DNA of 59,831 nt, taken from Burkholderiaceae bacterium. GTDB lineage: Bacteria; Pseudomonadota; Gammaproteobacteria; Burkholderiales; Burkholderiaceae_E. The stretch spans positions 1-59,831 of the forward strand of contig JAMLIS010000017.1 of the NCBI GenBank assembly GCA_023954015.1, in the 5' to 3' direction. The translations under genes and the position numbers were made by a program. The notes beneath the pieces are model-generated. The model had not been told where the DNA came from, did no database searches, and was given only the letters and a program-made list of their open reading frames with translations. Within the stretch, counting starts at the first letter, position 1. Every line of letters starts with the position of its first letter. Below are positions 20,648-33,172 of this stretch, in pieces.

Positions 20648-22531
20648 CTAGCCTTGGCGCGCCGACGGCCGCGCGGCGGTGGACGGCTTCCACACCTGCC
20701 CGATCGAGACCTTCGCGAGCTTGCGCCGACGCCCGTACCAGAAGTTCACCAGTCCGCGCGAGAAGAACACCGCCGAGAACATCGACGTGAGCAGCCCCAG
20801 CACGTGCACGACGGCAAAGCCGCGCACCGGCCCGGAGCCGAAGATCAGCAGCGCGACGCCGGCGATCATCGACGTGATGTTGGAGTCGAGGATGGTGGCC
20901 CAGGCGTTGTCGTAGCCTGCCGATATCGCTGCCTGCGGCGTGGCGCCGTTGCGGAGTTCCTCGCGTACGCGCTCGTTGATCAGCACGTTGGCGTCGATCG
21001 CCATGCCGAGCGTCAGCGCGATGGCGGCGATGCCGGGCAGCGTGAGCGTCGCCTGCAGCAGCGACAGCAGCGCGACCAGCAGCAGCAGGTTCACCGACAG
21101 CGCGATCGCCGAGACCAGTCCGAAGAAATGGTAGTAGGCGACCATGAAGACGGCGATCGTCACGAAGCCCCACAGCGTGGAGTGGAAGCCCTGCCGGATG
21201 TTGTCGGCGCCCAGGCTCGGGCCGATCGTTCGTTCCTCGATGATCTCCATCGGGGCGGCCAGCGAGCCCGCGCGCAGCAGCAGCGCGACGTCGTTGGCCT
21301 CCTGCGTGGTCATGCTGCCGGAGATCTGGACGCGTCCGCCGGCGATCTCGCTGCGGATGACCGGCGCGGTGACGACCTCGCCCTTGCCGCGCTCGACGAG
21401 GACGATCGCCATGCGCCGGCCGATGTTCTCGCGCGTGACGTCGCGGAAGATGCGGGCTCCCTTCGCGTCGAGCGTGAGGTGCACCGCCGGCTCGTGCGTC
21501 TGTCCGTCGAAGCCGGCCTGCGCGTCGTTCAGGTTGGCCCCGGTGAGGATGACCTGCTTGCGCAGCAGGATCGGGCGGCCGCCGCGCTCGGCGAAGCGCT
21601 CGCAGCCGAAGGGCACCGTGCCCGCGGCGAGCGCCGCGAGTTCGTCGGGCGACTCGCACACCATGCGCACCTCGAGCGTGGCCGTGCGCCCGAGGATGTC
21701 CTTGGCCTTCGCGGTGTCCTGCACGCCGGGCAGCTGCACGACGACGCGGTCGGGACCCTGCTGCTGGATCACCGGTTCGGAGACGCCCAGCTCGTTGATG
21801 CGGTTGCTCAGCGTGGTGATGTTCTGCTGGACGGCGTTCTGCTGCACGCGCGCGGCGGCATCCTCGCGGAAGCGCGCGACGAGCTTCGGCTCGCCGCCTT
21901 CGCCGGTCTCGGTGAGCGCGAGCTCGGGTGAACTGTCGGCGATCTGCGCGCGGGCGCGTTCGCGCGTGTCGGCGTCGCGGAAGCGGATCTCGATCGCGTC
22001 GCCCACGCGATCGATGCCGGCGTGCCGGATGTTGCGATCACGCAGCTGCGTGCGGATGTCGCCCGCCAGCCCGTCCATTCGCTTGGCCAGCGCTTCCTTC
22101 ATGTCGACCTGCAGCAGGAAGTGCACGCCGCCGCGCAGGTCGAGCCCGAGGTACATCGGCAGCGCGTGCAGCGCGGTCAGCCAGCGCGGGGTGTCCGACA
22201 GCAGGTTCAGCGCGACGATCCACGAGGGATCGTCCGGGTCGGCATTCAGCGCGCGCGAGATGGCGTCCTTGGCGCGCAGTTGCAGGTCGGTGCTGGCGAA
22301 GCGGGCCTTGACCGAGTTGCCGTCGAAGAAGAGCCCGGTGCTCTCGATGCCTGCCTTCGACAGGATGTCGCCCACGCGGCCGACCATCGAGTCGTCGATC
22401 TTCTGCGTGGCCTTCGCGCTGGAGACCTGGACGGCGGGCGCCTCCCCGAAGAAGTTCGGCAGCGTGTACAGCAGGCCGAACACCAGCGACAGCGCGAGGA
22501 CGACGTATTTCCAGACAGGGTAGCGGTTCAT
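20648..22531 (-). CDS. secD: Protein translocase subunit SecD
   Basis: The 627-residue product begins MNRYPVWKYVVLALSLVFGLL (first helix). LGLDLRGGVHFLLQVD is near residue 125, and a large periplasmic P1 region follows with VQLPGVQDTAKAKDILGRTATLE. The C-terminal helix bundle has ALTLGMAIDANVLINERVREE, the SecD hallmark. The stop is directly upstream of secF. Order yajC-secD-secF is the conserved one. Confidence 0.97.
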   Translation of the reverse strand: MNRYPVWKYVVLALSLVFGLLYTLPNFFGEAPAVQVSSAKATQKIDDSMVGRVGDILSKAGIESTGLFFDGNSVKARFASTDLQLRAKDAISRALNADPDDPSWIVALNLLSDTPRWLTALHALPMYLGLDLRGGVHFLLQVDMKEALAKRMDGLAGDIRTQLRDRNIRHAGIDRVGDAIEIRFRDADTRERARAQIADSSPELALTETGEGGEPKLVARFREDAAARVQQNAVQQNITTLSNRINELGVSEPVIQQQGPDRVVVQLPGVQDTAKAKDILGRTATLEVRMVCESPDELAALAAGTVPFGCERFAERGGRPILLRKQVILTGANLNDAQAGFDGQTHEPAVHLTLDAKGARIFRDVTRENIGRRMAIVLVERGKGEVVTAPVIRSEIAGGRVQISGSMTTQEANDVALLLRAGSLAAPMEIIEERTIGPSLGADNIRQGFHSTLWGFVTIAVFMVAYYHFFGLVSAIALSVNLLLLVALLSLLQATLTLPGIAAIALTLGMAIDANVLINERVREELRNGATPQAAISAGYDNAWATILDSNITSMIAGVALLIFGSGPVRGFAVVHVLGLLTSMFSAVFFSRGLVNFWYGRRRKLAKVSIGQVWKPSTAARPSARQG

Positions 22532-22628
22532 GCTGTTCCGCTCGGGCGTAGGCGCGATGCGCCTGGAACGCGTGAAGGAACCGTGGCGAGCCCGTGCCGT
22601 GCAGCAGGCACGTTCACGCGTCCGTTCT

Positions 22629-22976
22629 TCAGATCGCCTTGATCGTTCCGTTGGGCAGCAGCGTCTGCACGGCCGCCTTCTGGAAGTTCATCTCGATGGG
22701 CGCGTCGCCTGCCTTGCCCTCGGGCGTGCGGGCGACCTCGATCGTGACGTAGCTCTCGCCGACCTTGGTCACGCGGCCGATCAATCCGCCCGAGGTGACG
22801 ACTTCGTCGCCGCGCTTGAGCGCCCCGAGCATCGTCTTGTGCTCTTTCGCTCGCTTCATCTGGGGCCGGATCATCAGGAAATAGAGGACGACGAACATCA
22901 GGATGATCGGCAGGAAGCCGACGATCTGCTGTTCGGTCGAGCCCGCGGCCTGGGCGTAGGCTGGCGAGATGAGCAC
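22629..22976 (-). CDS. yajC: Preprotein translocase accessory subunit YajC
   Basis: The 115-residue product has one transmembrane helix (QIVGFLPIILMFVVLYFLMIRPQMKRAKEH) and a small cytoplasmic domain with LKRGDEVVTSGGLIGRVTKV, diagnostic of YajC. GTG at 22976 is chosen: GGAGG lies 6 bases upstream, and the resulting N-terminus MLISPAYAQA is the usual one for the family. An ATG at 23003 would add nine residues and place the strong ribosome-binding site inside the gene. It precedes secD by 97 bases. Confidence 0.95.
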   Translation of the reverse strand: MLISPAYAQAAGSTEQQIVGFLPIILMFVVLYFLMIRPQMKRAKEHKTMLGALKRGDEVVTSGGLIGRVTKVGESYVTIEVARTPEGKAGDAPIEMNFQKAAVQTLLPNGTIKAI

Positions 22977-23044
22977 GAGGCGCCTCCGGAAGTTAACTGG
23001 CAATTATAGGGCAGGGCGTGCCCGGTCCGGACGCGGGGCGGGTG

Positions 23045-27153
<4,109 letters not shown>

Positions 27154-27271
27154 GCCCGATGTTCGCGCGTCGCCGCCGCAAGTCGCGCGCTTGTCCCTGC
27201 CGGCGCCGGGCGCATCGGCGGCGCCCGTTTCCGCTTCGCCTCGTGCGCCGCGCCGCGAACGGCGGCCTCGC

Positions 27272-27301
27272 TTGTCGCTGCGCAGCTGCCGGCCGCATAA
27301 T
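27272..27301 (+). promoter_or_regulatory. Candidate sigma-70 promoter of the tRNA-Leu gene
   Basis: TTGTCG at 27272-27277 and CATAAT at 27296-27301 are spaced 18 bases apart and end 38 bases before the tRNA. Both hexamers match the consensus at four to five of six positions, good for this GC-rich sequence. Confidence 0.5.
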
Positions 27302-27339
27302 CGCGCCTTCGCCGCACGCCGCGGCGCGGGCGTGCAGGC

Positions 27340-27426
27340 GCCGGAGTGGTGGAACTGGTAGACGCGCCGGACTCAAAATCCGGTGAGGGAGACCTCGTGC
27401 GGGTTCGATTCCCGCCTCCGGCACCA
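27340..27426 (+). tRNA. tRNA-Leu (anticodon CAA)
   Basis: This 87-base cloverleaf includes an encoded CCA. The acceptor stem GCCGGAG pairs with CTCCGGC, followed by discriminator A and CCA. The anticodon stem CCGGA/TCCGG encloses the loop CTCAAAA with anticodon CAA. A long variable arm (GTGAGGGAGACCTCGT) is typical of a class II leucine tRNA. The T arm is GCGGGTTCGATTCCCGC. It decodes UUG. Confidence 0.97.
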
Positions 27427-28063
27427 ACGATGGCGCGGGTTCCGGGCATGGATCCTGTACCGCCCCGCAAGGGCCAGCCTCGCAATGGCCCCGTTGCCGC
27501 TACACGCTGGGCTCGCGCGTGACCTTCGTGCTGCTCTCCGGCCGGCCGGCGGGCCAGCGGCCGCGATCCGGCCGGCCGACGCAATCCGGCAGGCCTGCCG
27601 GCCAGCGGGCGCGATCCGGCCGGCCGGCGCAATCCGGCAGGCCGGCCGGCTGGCGGGCGCGATCCGGCCGGCCGGCGCAATCCGGCAGGCCGGCCGGCCA
27701 GACGCAAGAACGCTGCGGAATCCAGCATTCTGGCCTGTGCAAATCGGTGCGCGAGCAGAAACGCTGCCTTTCGCAGCAAACGGGTGCGTGGGCCGGTCGG
27801 GGCGCTGCGTATGCAGCCGCGGCGTGTTGCTGCGCGCACCGCGCCCGTTGTGCAGCCGCGGCGTGCCGCCGTACGCGCAACGGCGTGCTGCCGTACGCGC
27901 TGTGCCCGCCGCCGCGTACGCACCGCGCCCGCCGCACCACACCGCCGCACACCGCACCCGCGCCCCGCGCCCGCCGCACCGCGCCCGCCGCCCCGCACCC
28001 GCCGCACCGCATCGCGCCGCCGCCCGCGCCCGCGCCCGCCGCACGCCGCGGCTCCTGGCGGCC
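27427..28063. other. Gene-free gap of tandem and low-complexity repeats
   Basis: These 637 bases hold no convincing gene. After the tRNA come three 48-base tandem repeats (27552-27695), then a copy of the AACGCTGCGGAAT repeat (27710), then about 280 bases built from degenerate CGCCCGCCGCAC-type units running to the end of the malQ-treY gene. Open frames across the tract reflect its GC-rich periodicity. Confidence 0.75.
27552..27695. repeat. Three 48-bp GC-rich tandem repeats
   Basis: Units at 27552-27599, 27600-27647 and 27648-27695 are nearly identical. Each splits into two related 24-base halves containing GATCCGGCCGGCCG and AATCCGGCAGGCC. A short piece of a fourth unit follows. Being head to tail with no spacers, it is not a CRISPR array. 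Confidence 0.93.
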
Positions 28064-31000
28064 TCAGGCGCGTCCCAGCAGCACCGCCGCCGGCAGTCCC
28101 GCGAGCACCGCTGCCGGCGACAGCGACCCCACCGATGCGTGCACCGTGCGCCCGCCGAGCTGGTCGACCAGCTCGCCTGCGGCGTCGATGCCGTCGAGCG
28201 ACACGCGTGTGTCGGCCCACAGTCCGGCGCCTTCGGGCAGCGTGCCGCTTGCGGCGAGCAGCTTCGGCAATCCGCGTGCGACGACGACGACGACGAGATC
28301 ATCGTCGTCCTGGCGCGCGTAGGCCACCAGGTGCTGCGCGTGCCGGCCGGTGACGTCGAGCGGGACGTAGGCGCCGTCGCGAAACAGCGCGCCGCGCGCG
28401 CGGCGCAGCTGCAGCAGTCGCCACGCGACGAACAGCTTGCAGTCGTCCGCCGTCGGCGTGCGGGCCAACGACTGCGCCGTGCGTGCCAGTCCGTCGTCGG
28501 CGACGCGGCGCTCGATCGCGTCGAGCAGCGCCGCGTGGCGCGCGAAGTCGACCGGGCGCCGGTTGTCCGGGTCGACCAGGCTGAAGTCGAAGCACTCGTT
28601 TCCCTGGTACAGGTCGGGTACGCCGGGCGCCGTGTGTTGCAGTACGAGCATCGCGAGGCTATGCAGCGCGCCGAACCAGGCGATCGGCACGACCTGTTCG
28701 CGCAGCTCGTCGACGAACGCCGGCGACTGCAACGCGCCGCGCACGAAGTCGGCGAGCGCTTCTTCGTAGCCGGCGTCGGGATTCACCCAGCTCGTGCTCG
28801 TCTTCGCCTCGCGCGCCGCCTTCACCGCGAAGCGCTCGATGCGCTCGACGTAGCGGGCGTGCGCGTCGGGCGAAGTCTCCTCGGGGCGGAAAGTGCCCAG
28901 CAGCACCTGGTAGAGCAGGTACTCGTCGTTCGGCGACGGCGCCGGCGCACCGTGCACGATGCGGCGCCGACTGCGGTTGATCCGTCGCCAGCGCCGCAGC
29001 GTCAGGCGCCAGGCGGCCGGCATCCACGAGAGGACGTCGATGCGCGCGCGCACGTCGGCCGAACGCTTGTTGTCGTGCGTCGACAACGCGAGCATCGTGT
29101 GCGGCCAGTGCGCGGCGCGGTCGGAATTGGCGGCATGGAACGCGTCGATCGTGTAGCCGAAGGCGTCGGGCTCGGCGCCGACATCGTTCAGCGACACGAG
29201 GCGGTTGAACCGGTACAGCGCGGTGTCCTCGACCCCCTTGGCTGCCACCGGCGAAGTGAACTGCTGGAAGCGGCGCGCGAAGCGCAGCGTGCGTTCGCGC
29301 AGCGCCGCAGTGCTGCCGGGCGGCGCGCGCCCGAGCAGCGCGTCGCGCACGAAGCCGAAGACGGTGGGATCGGCGGCGGGACTCCGCCGGGCGGCCTGTC
29401 CGACCGCCCAATCGATGTAGCGTCGATCCTGCCTGGACGGCCGATCGGTGATGTAGGTGCGGTACACGGGCAGCCGGGCGACGACTTCGGCGAGGGCGCG
29501 GCGCAGCGTCTGTTGCGTGTAGTCGCGCGTACGGCGGTCGGCGCGTGCGATGCGCTGCAGTTCCATCGACAGGATGCGCAACTCGGAGGCGAGCAGGTGG
29601 CGCATCGCCAGCAGCTTGCCTTCGTAGGCGGTCTGCTCGAAGTTGCGGCGCTCGCCGGTGAACGCACGCCAGATCCGGTCGATGCGCGCCTTCGCTTCGC
29701 GGTCGACGAACAATCCGTTGCAGATCGTGGCGAAGCGGTAGCCGGTGGTGCCGTGGATCGGCCACGATTCGGGGACGCGCTCATGGCTCGCGACGATCTT
29801 CTCGATCGCGACGTACAGCGGTCGCGCCGGGCCGCCGTCCGCGCGCGGCGCGATGCCGGCGCGCCGGGCGAATCCGTCCTGCAGGCGCTCGAAGTACTGG
29901 CCCGGGTCGTACAGGCCGTCCGGATGGTCGATCCTCAGCCCGTCGATGCGCCCGCACGCCGCCAGGTCGAGCACGAGCGAATGCGTGGCTTCGAACACCG
30001 ATTCGTCCTCGACGCGCAATCCGGCAAGGGAGTTGATGTCGAAGAAACGCCGATAGTTGATCTCGTCGGAGGCGGCGCGCCAGTACGCGGGGCGCCATGC
30101 CTGCCGCTCGATCAGCGCGTGCAGCGCGTCGCGTGCGCGCGGCGAGCGCCCGTTCAGCGAGGCCACCGCTCGGTCGATCGCCGCACGCAGCTGCGGGTGC
30201 GCGGCGGCGAGCGTCGCCAACGCGCCGGCGCAGGCCGTGCTCGCCTTCGCCCTCGAGCCGTCGGCGCCGGCGGCCGGTGCCAGTCGCGACGGCAGCCGGT
30301 CGAAGCATTCGACGACGGCTTCGAAGGACAGCCGCAAGTCCGCTTCGGCGCGCTCGCGCACCAGCCGGCGCTGCGCGATGCGCAGGACGACCGCTGCGCT
30401 CGACGGATCGAGCGGAAGCCGGTGCTCGTGATAGTCGATCGCGAAGCGTCCGCCCTGCGCGTCGAACACGAGTACGAGCTCGCCGCGTTCGAGCACGTCG
30501 CCGTAGTGGCCGCCGAGCAGCGGCAGCAGCACCTTGCCGTCGAGATCGCTTTCCGACGGATGCCAGTCGATGTCGAACGACCGGGCGTGCGCCGAGGCCT
30601 CGCCGTGTTCGAGCACGTCCATCCACCATGCGTTCTCGGCGCACAGCACGCCCATGTGGTTCGGCACGATGTCGCACAGCAGGCCCATTCCGCGCGCGCG
30701 CAGTGCCTCGGAGAGCGCGTCGAAGCCGGTGCCGCCGCCGAGCTGTGCGCTGATGCGCCGATGGTCGACGATGTCGTATCCGTGCGTGCTTCCCGATCGC
30801 GCCGCCAGTATCGGCGAGCAGTAGAGGTCGCCCACGCCCAGTCGCTCGAGATAGGGCAGCGCGCGCGACGCGGCGTCGAAACCGAAGCCCGGATGCAGCT
30901 GCAACCGGTAGGTCGAACGGGGGATGCGCGCCTGCCCCTGCGGGTCGCCCCGGCGCTGTGCCCGCGGCGATTCGCGCAGCGCGCCGAGCACGCCGGCGAT

Positions 31001-33172
31001 CCGCGCGGTGGCAGGCTCGCGGTCGAGCGCGTCGAGGTCCACCGGCAGGCGGCGACGCCAGTTCGGATGGCCGTCGGTGGTGCCCGGCAGGTTGTTCTGG
31101 TCGAGGACGCCGAGCCAGTCCTCGGGCTGGATCATCATCAGGCGCGACGGCGTCGACCCGAGGTAGCGATGCGCGGCGTCGACGAGCTCCGTGCCCAGCG
31201 GCCCGGCGGCGACGGCATCGGCATCGCGGCCGTCGGACAATGCGCCTTCGGCGATCATCGCCGCCGCCAGGCGCGCGCGGTCGCTCGCGCGCGCCTGCGT
31301 CCGGGTGCGCAGCGTCTCGTCGTCGGGGAACAGTCCGAGCCCGGCGCGCACGCGCAGGTCGTGCCCGCTCCACCAGCCGGCCAGCGTCGGCAGGTCGTGC
31401 GTGCCGATCGATACCAGCGCGTCGTACGGATACGCCTGCGGCGCGAGAAAATCGCCGGCGGCGTCGCGCTCGAAGTACAGCAAGCGGTACGACAGCACGC
31501 GGGCGCGCGCGAGCGCGGTGCGTACCTGCGGCGGCACGGTGCCGAGATCCTCGCCGATCACCAGGCAGCGGTTGCGGTGGCTTTCGAGCGCAACGATCGC
31601 CAGCAGCTCGTCGAGCGGGTAGTGCACGTAGGCGCCGTCGCGCGCGCCGGCAGCGGGCGGTATCCAGTACAGCCGCATCAGCGCCATCACGTGGTCGATG
31701 CGCAGCGCACCGGCGTGGCGCATGTTCGCGCGCAACGCCGCCACGAAAGGCTCGTGTCCCCGCGCGCGCAGCGAAGCCGGGACGAACGGGGGCAGCCCCC
31801 AGTCCTGGCCGAGCAGGTTGAAGTCGTCCGGCGGAGCGCCCACGCTCGCCTGCGTGGCAAGGCAGTGCGCGAACGACCATGCGTCGGAACCGGCGCGGTC
31901 GACCGAGACGGCAAGATCGAGGTACAGGCCGATCGCCATGCCGCGCTCGCGACAGTGCGAAGCCGCGCGCGCCAGCTGCCGGTCGGCCTGCCATTGCAGG
32001 TATTCGTGATACTCGACCTGCTCGGGCCGTTCCGATTCGAAGCGCCGCACCGCCTCCGATTCGACGTCGCGAAACGCCTGCGGCCAGACCTGCCATCCCC
32101 AGACGGACGGGTCCTGCGAGTGGAAGTGCTCCTGAAGCGCTTCGTACAGCGCGTGGCGGCGCAACGCGGCGCCCGAGCGTGCCTGGAAGGCACGGAATTC
32201 GCGCGCGAGCGGCGTGTCCGCGGCCAGATGTACCTGCCGGAAATGCGCATGCAACGCGCGCAGCACCTCGTGCTTGAGCGCGGAGACGGCGGCGAAGTCG
32301 ACGAGGGCGGCGTCGCGCAGCGCGGCGAGGCGCGCGCCGAACGCAGCAGACGCGACGATCTCGCGCACTTGCGGCGCCTCGTCGAAGCCGTCGACGGCCG
32401 ACACGTCGATTGCCAGCGCGTCGAGCCACAGCCGCGACGACGGCGCGTAGGGGCTGGCGTGCGCAGGATTGTGCGTGAAGCGCGCGTGCAGCGGGTTCAG
32501 CCCGATCGCGCTGGCGCCGTGCGCGGCGGCGATGTCGACCAGCTGCAGCAGGTCGCCGAAGTCGCCGACGCCCCAGTTGTGCGCCGAACGCAGCCCGTAG
32601 AGCTGCACCGACCATCCCCAGACGCGGATACCGCCGCGCAGCGCCGGCGGTTGGAAGCAGCGCGGCGGCGCTGCGACGACGAAGACGCCGGCGCGCGCGT
32701 CGCCTGCTTCGAGCGTCAGGAAGTGATAGCCGGGCGCCGGCGCTGCGTCGATTTCGAGCCAGCGCGCCTCGTGGCGTACGCCGTCGACTTCGGCGACCTC
32801 GCGCAGCGCCAGCGCGTCGACGTCGGCGGTTCCCTCGATGATCGCGCCGGTCTCGGGTGCGAAGCGCCATGCGATGCGCGGTGACGAGCCCTCGGGACGC
32901 GCAACGCGCACCAGCACCGCGATCCGCGCGGCCGGAAGCGTGACCGCGACGACCGGCTCGGCCAGGCGCTTCCAGTAGTCCGGATGCGTCTGCGCGAGGC
33001 TGCGATCGACCTGCGCGTCGTCGGCCGCGGGCACGCCGAGCTGCGCGAGCAGCGCGCGCAGGCCGTCGTCGGAAGCCTCGTGGCGCCGCCCCCAGATGTC
33101 TTCGTAGAACGTGTCGACGCCGTGCGCCCGCGCCAGCCATTCCAGGCGCTGCCGCGGGGTGCCGTCAGCCAC
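28064..33172 (-). CDS. Fused 4-alpha-glucanotransferase (MalQ) and maltooligosyltrehalose synthase (TreY)
   Basis: This 1702-residue protein joins two complete enzymes. Residues 1 to about 735 are a GH77 amylomaltase with ALRIDHVMALMRLYW (nucleophile Asp near 490), VIGEDLGTVPP (acid Glu near 540) and SIGTHDLPTLAGWW. Residues about 745-1702 are a GH13 TreY: STYRLQLHPGFGF, LCDIVPNHMGV, CGRIDGLRIDHPDGL (near 1080), VAIEKIVASHERVP (near 1130) and LSTHDNKRSADVRAR. MalQ rearranges short maltodextrins; TreY turns the reducing end of a maltooligosaccharide into a trehalose unit, so the fusion could feed TreY with chains of suitable length. GTG at 33172 is chosen; it overlaps the treZ stop by 8 bases, and the frame open to 33259 would run through treZ. 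It is the last gene of the operon. Fusions of this pair may exist in related genomes; I cannot check. Confidence 0.92.
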   Translation of the reverse strand: MADGTPRQRLEWLARAHGVDTFYEDIWGRRHEASDDGLRALLAQLGVPAADDAQVDRSLAQTHPDYWKRLAEPVVAVTLPAARIAVLVRVARPEGSSPRIAWRFAPETGAIIEGTADVDALALREVAEVDGVRHEARWLEIDAAPAPGYHFLTLEAGDARAGVFVVAAPPRCFQPPALRGGIRVWGWSVQLYGLRSAHNWGVGDFGDLLQLVDIAAAHGASAIGLNPLHARFTHNPAHASPYAPSSRLWLDALAIDVSAVDGFDEAPQVREIVASAAFGARLAALRDAALVDFAAVSALKHEVLRALHAHFRQVHLAADTPLAREFRAFQARSGAALRRHALYEALQEHFHSQDPSVWGWQVWPQAFRDVESEAVRRFESERPEQVEYHEYLQWQADRQLARAASHCRERGMAIGLYLDLAVSVDRAGSDAWSFAHCLATQASVGAPPDDFNLLGQDWGLPPFVPASLRARGHEPFVAALRANMRHAGALRIDHVMALMRLYWIPPAAGARDGAYVHYPLDELLAIVALESHRNRCLVIGEDLGTVPPQVRTALARARVLSYRLLYFERDAAGDFLAPQAYPYDALVSIGTHDLPTLAGWWSGHDLRVRAGLGLFPDDETLRTRTQARASDRARLAAAMIAEGALSDGRDADAVAAGPLGTELVDAAHRYLGSTPSRLMMIQPEDWLGVLDQNNLPGTTDGHPNWRRRLPVDLDALDREPATARIAGVLGALRESPRAQRRGDPQGQARIPRSTYRLQLHPGFGFDAASRALPYLERLGVGDLYCSPILAARSGSTHGYDIVDHRRISAQLGGGTGFDALSEALRARGMGLLCDIVPNHMGVLCAENAWWMDVLEHGEASAHARSFDIDWHPSESDLDGKVLLPLLGGHYGDVLERGELVLVFDAQGGRFAIDYHEHRLPLDPSSAAVVLRIAQRRLVRERAEADLRLSFEAVVECFDRLPSRLAPAAGADGSRAKASTACAGALATLAAAHPQLRAAIDRAVASLNGRSPRARDALHALIERQAWRPAYWRAASDEINYRRFFDINSLAGLRVEDESVFEATHSLVLDLAACGRIDGLRIDHPDGLYDPGQYFERLQDGFARRAGIAPRADGGPARPLYVAIEKIVASHERVPESWPIHGTTGYRFATICNGLFVDREAKARIDRIWRAFTGERRNFEQTAYEGKLLAMRHLLASELRILSMELQRIARADRRTRDYTQQTLRRALAEVVARLPVYRTYITDRPSRQDRRYIDWAVGQAARRSPAADPTVFGFVRDALLGRAPPGSTAALRERTLRFARRFQQFTSPVAAKGVEDTALYRFNRLVSLNDVGAEPDAFGYTIDAFHAANSDRAAHWPHTMLALSTHDNKRSADVRARIDVLSWMPAAWRLTLRRWRRINRSRRRIVHGAPAPSPNDEYLLYQVLLGTFRPEETSPDAHARYVERIERFAVKAAREAKTSTSWVNPDAGYEEALADFVRGALQSPAFVDELREQVVPIAWFGALHSLAMLVLQHTAPGVPDLYQGNECFDFSLVDPDNRRPVDFARHAALLDAIERRVADDGLARTAQSLARTPTADDCKLFVAWRLLQLRRARGALFRDGAYVPLDVTGRHAQHLVAYARQDDDDLVVVVVARGLPKLLAASGTLPEGAGLWADTRVSLDGIDAAGELVDQLGGRTVHASVGSLSPAAVLAGLPAAVLLGRA

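Noticed and set aside
22977..23003. Upstream ATG start for yajC
   Set aside because: The strong GGAGG lies after this ATG and just before GTG 22976, and the GTG start gives the normal family N-terminus.
27552..27695. CRISPR array
   Set aside because: The repeats are directly adjacent without unique spacers, and no cas genes are present.
27784..28060. Coding region for an Arg/Pro/Ala-rich repeat protein
   Set aside because: Frames are open on both strands only because the tract is made of GC-rich short repeats. There is no ribosome-binding site or recognisable domain.
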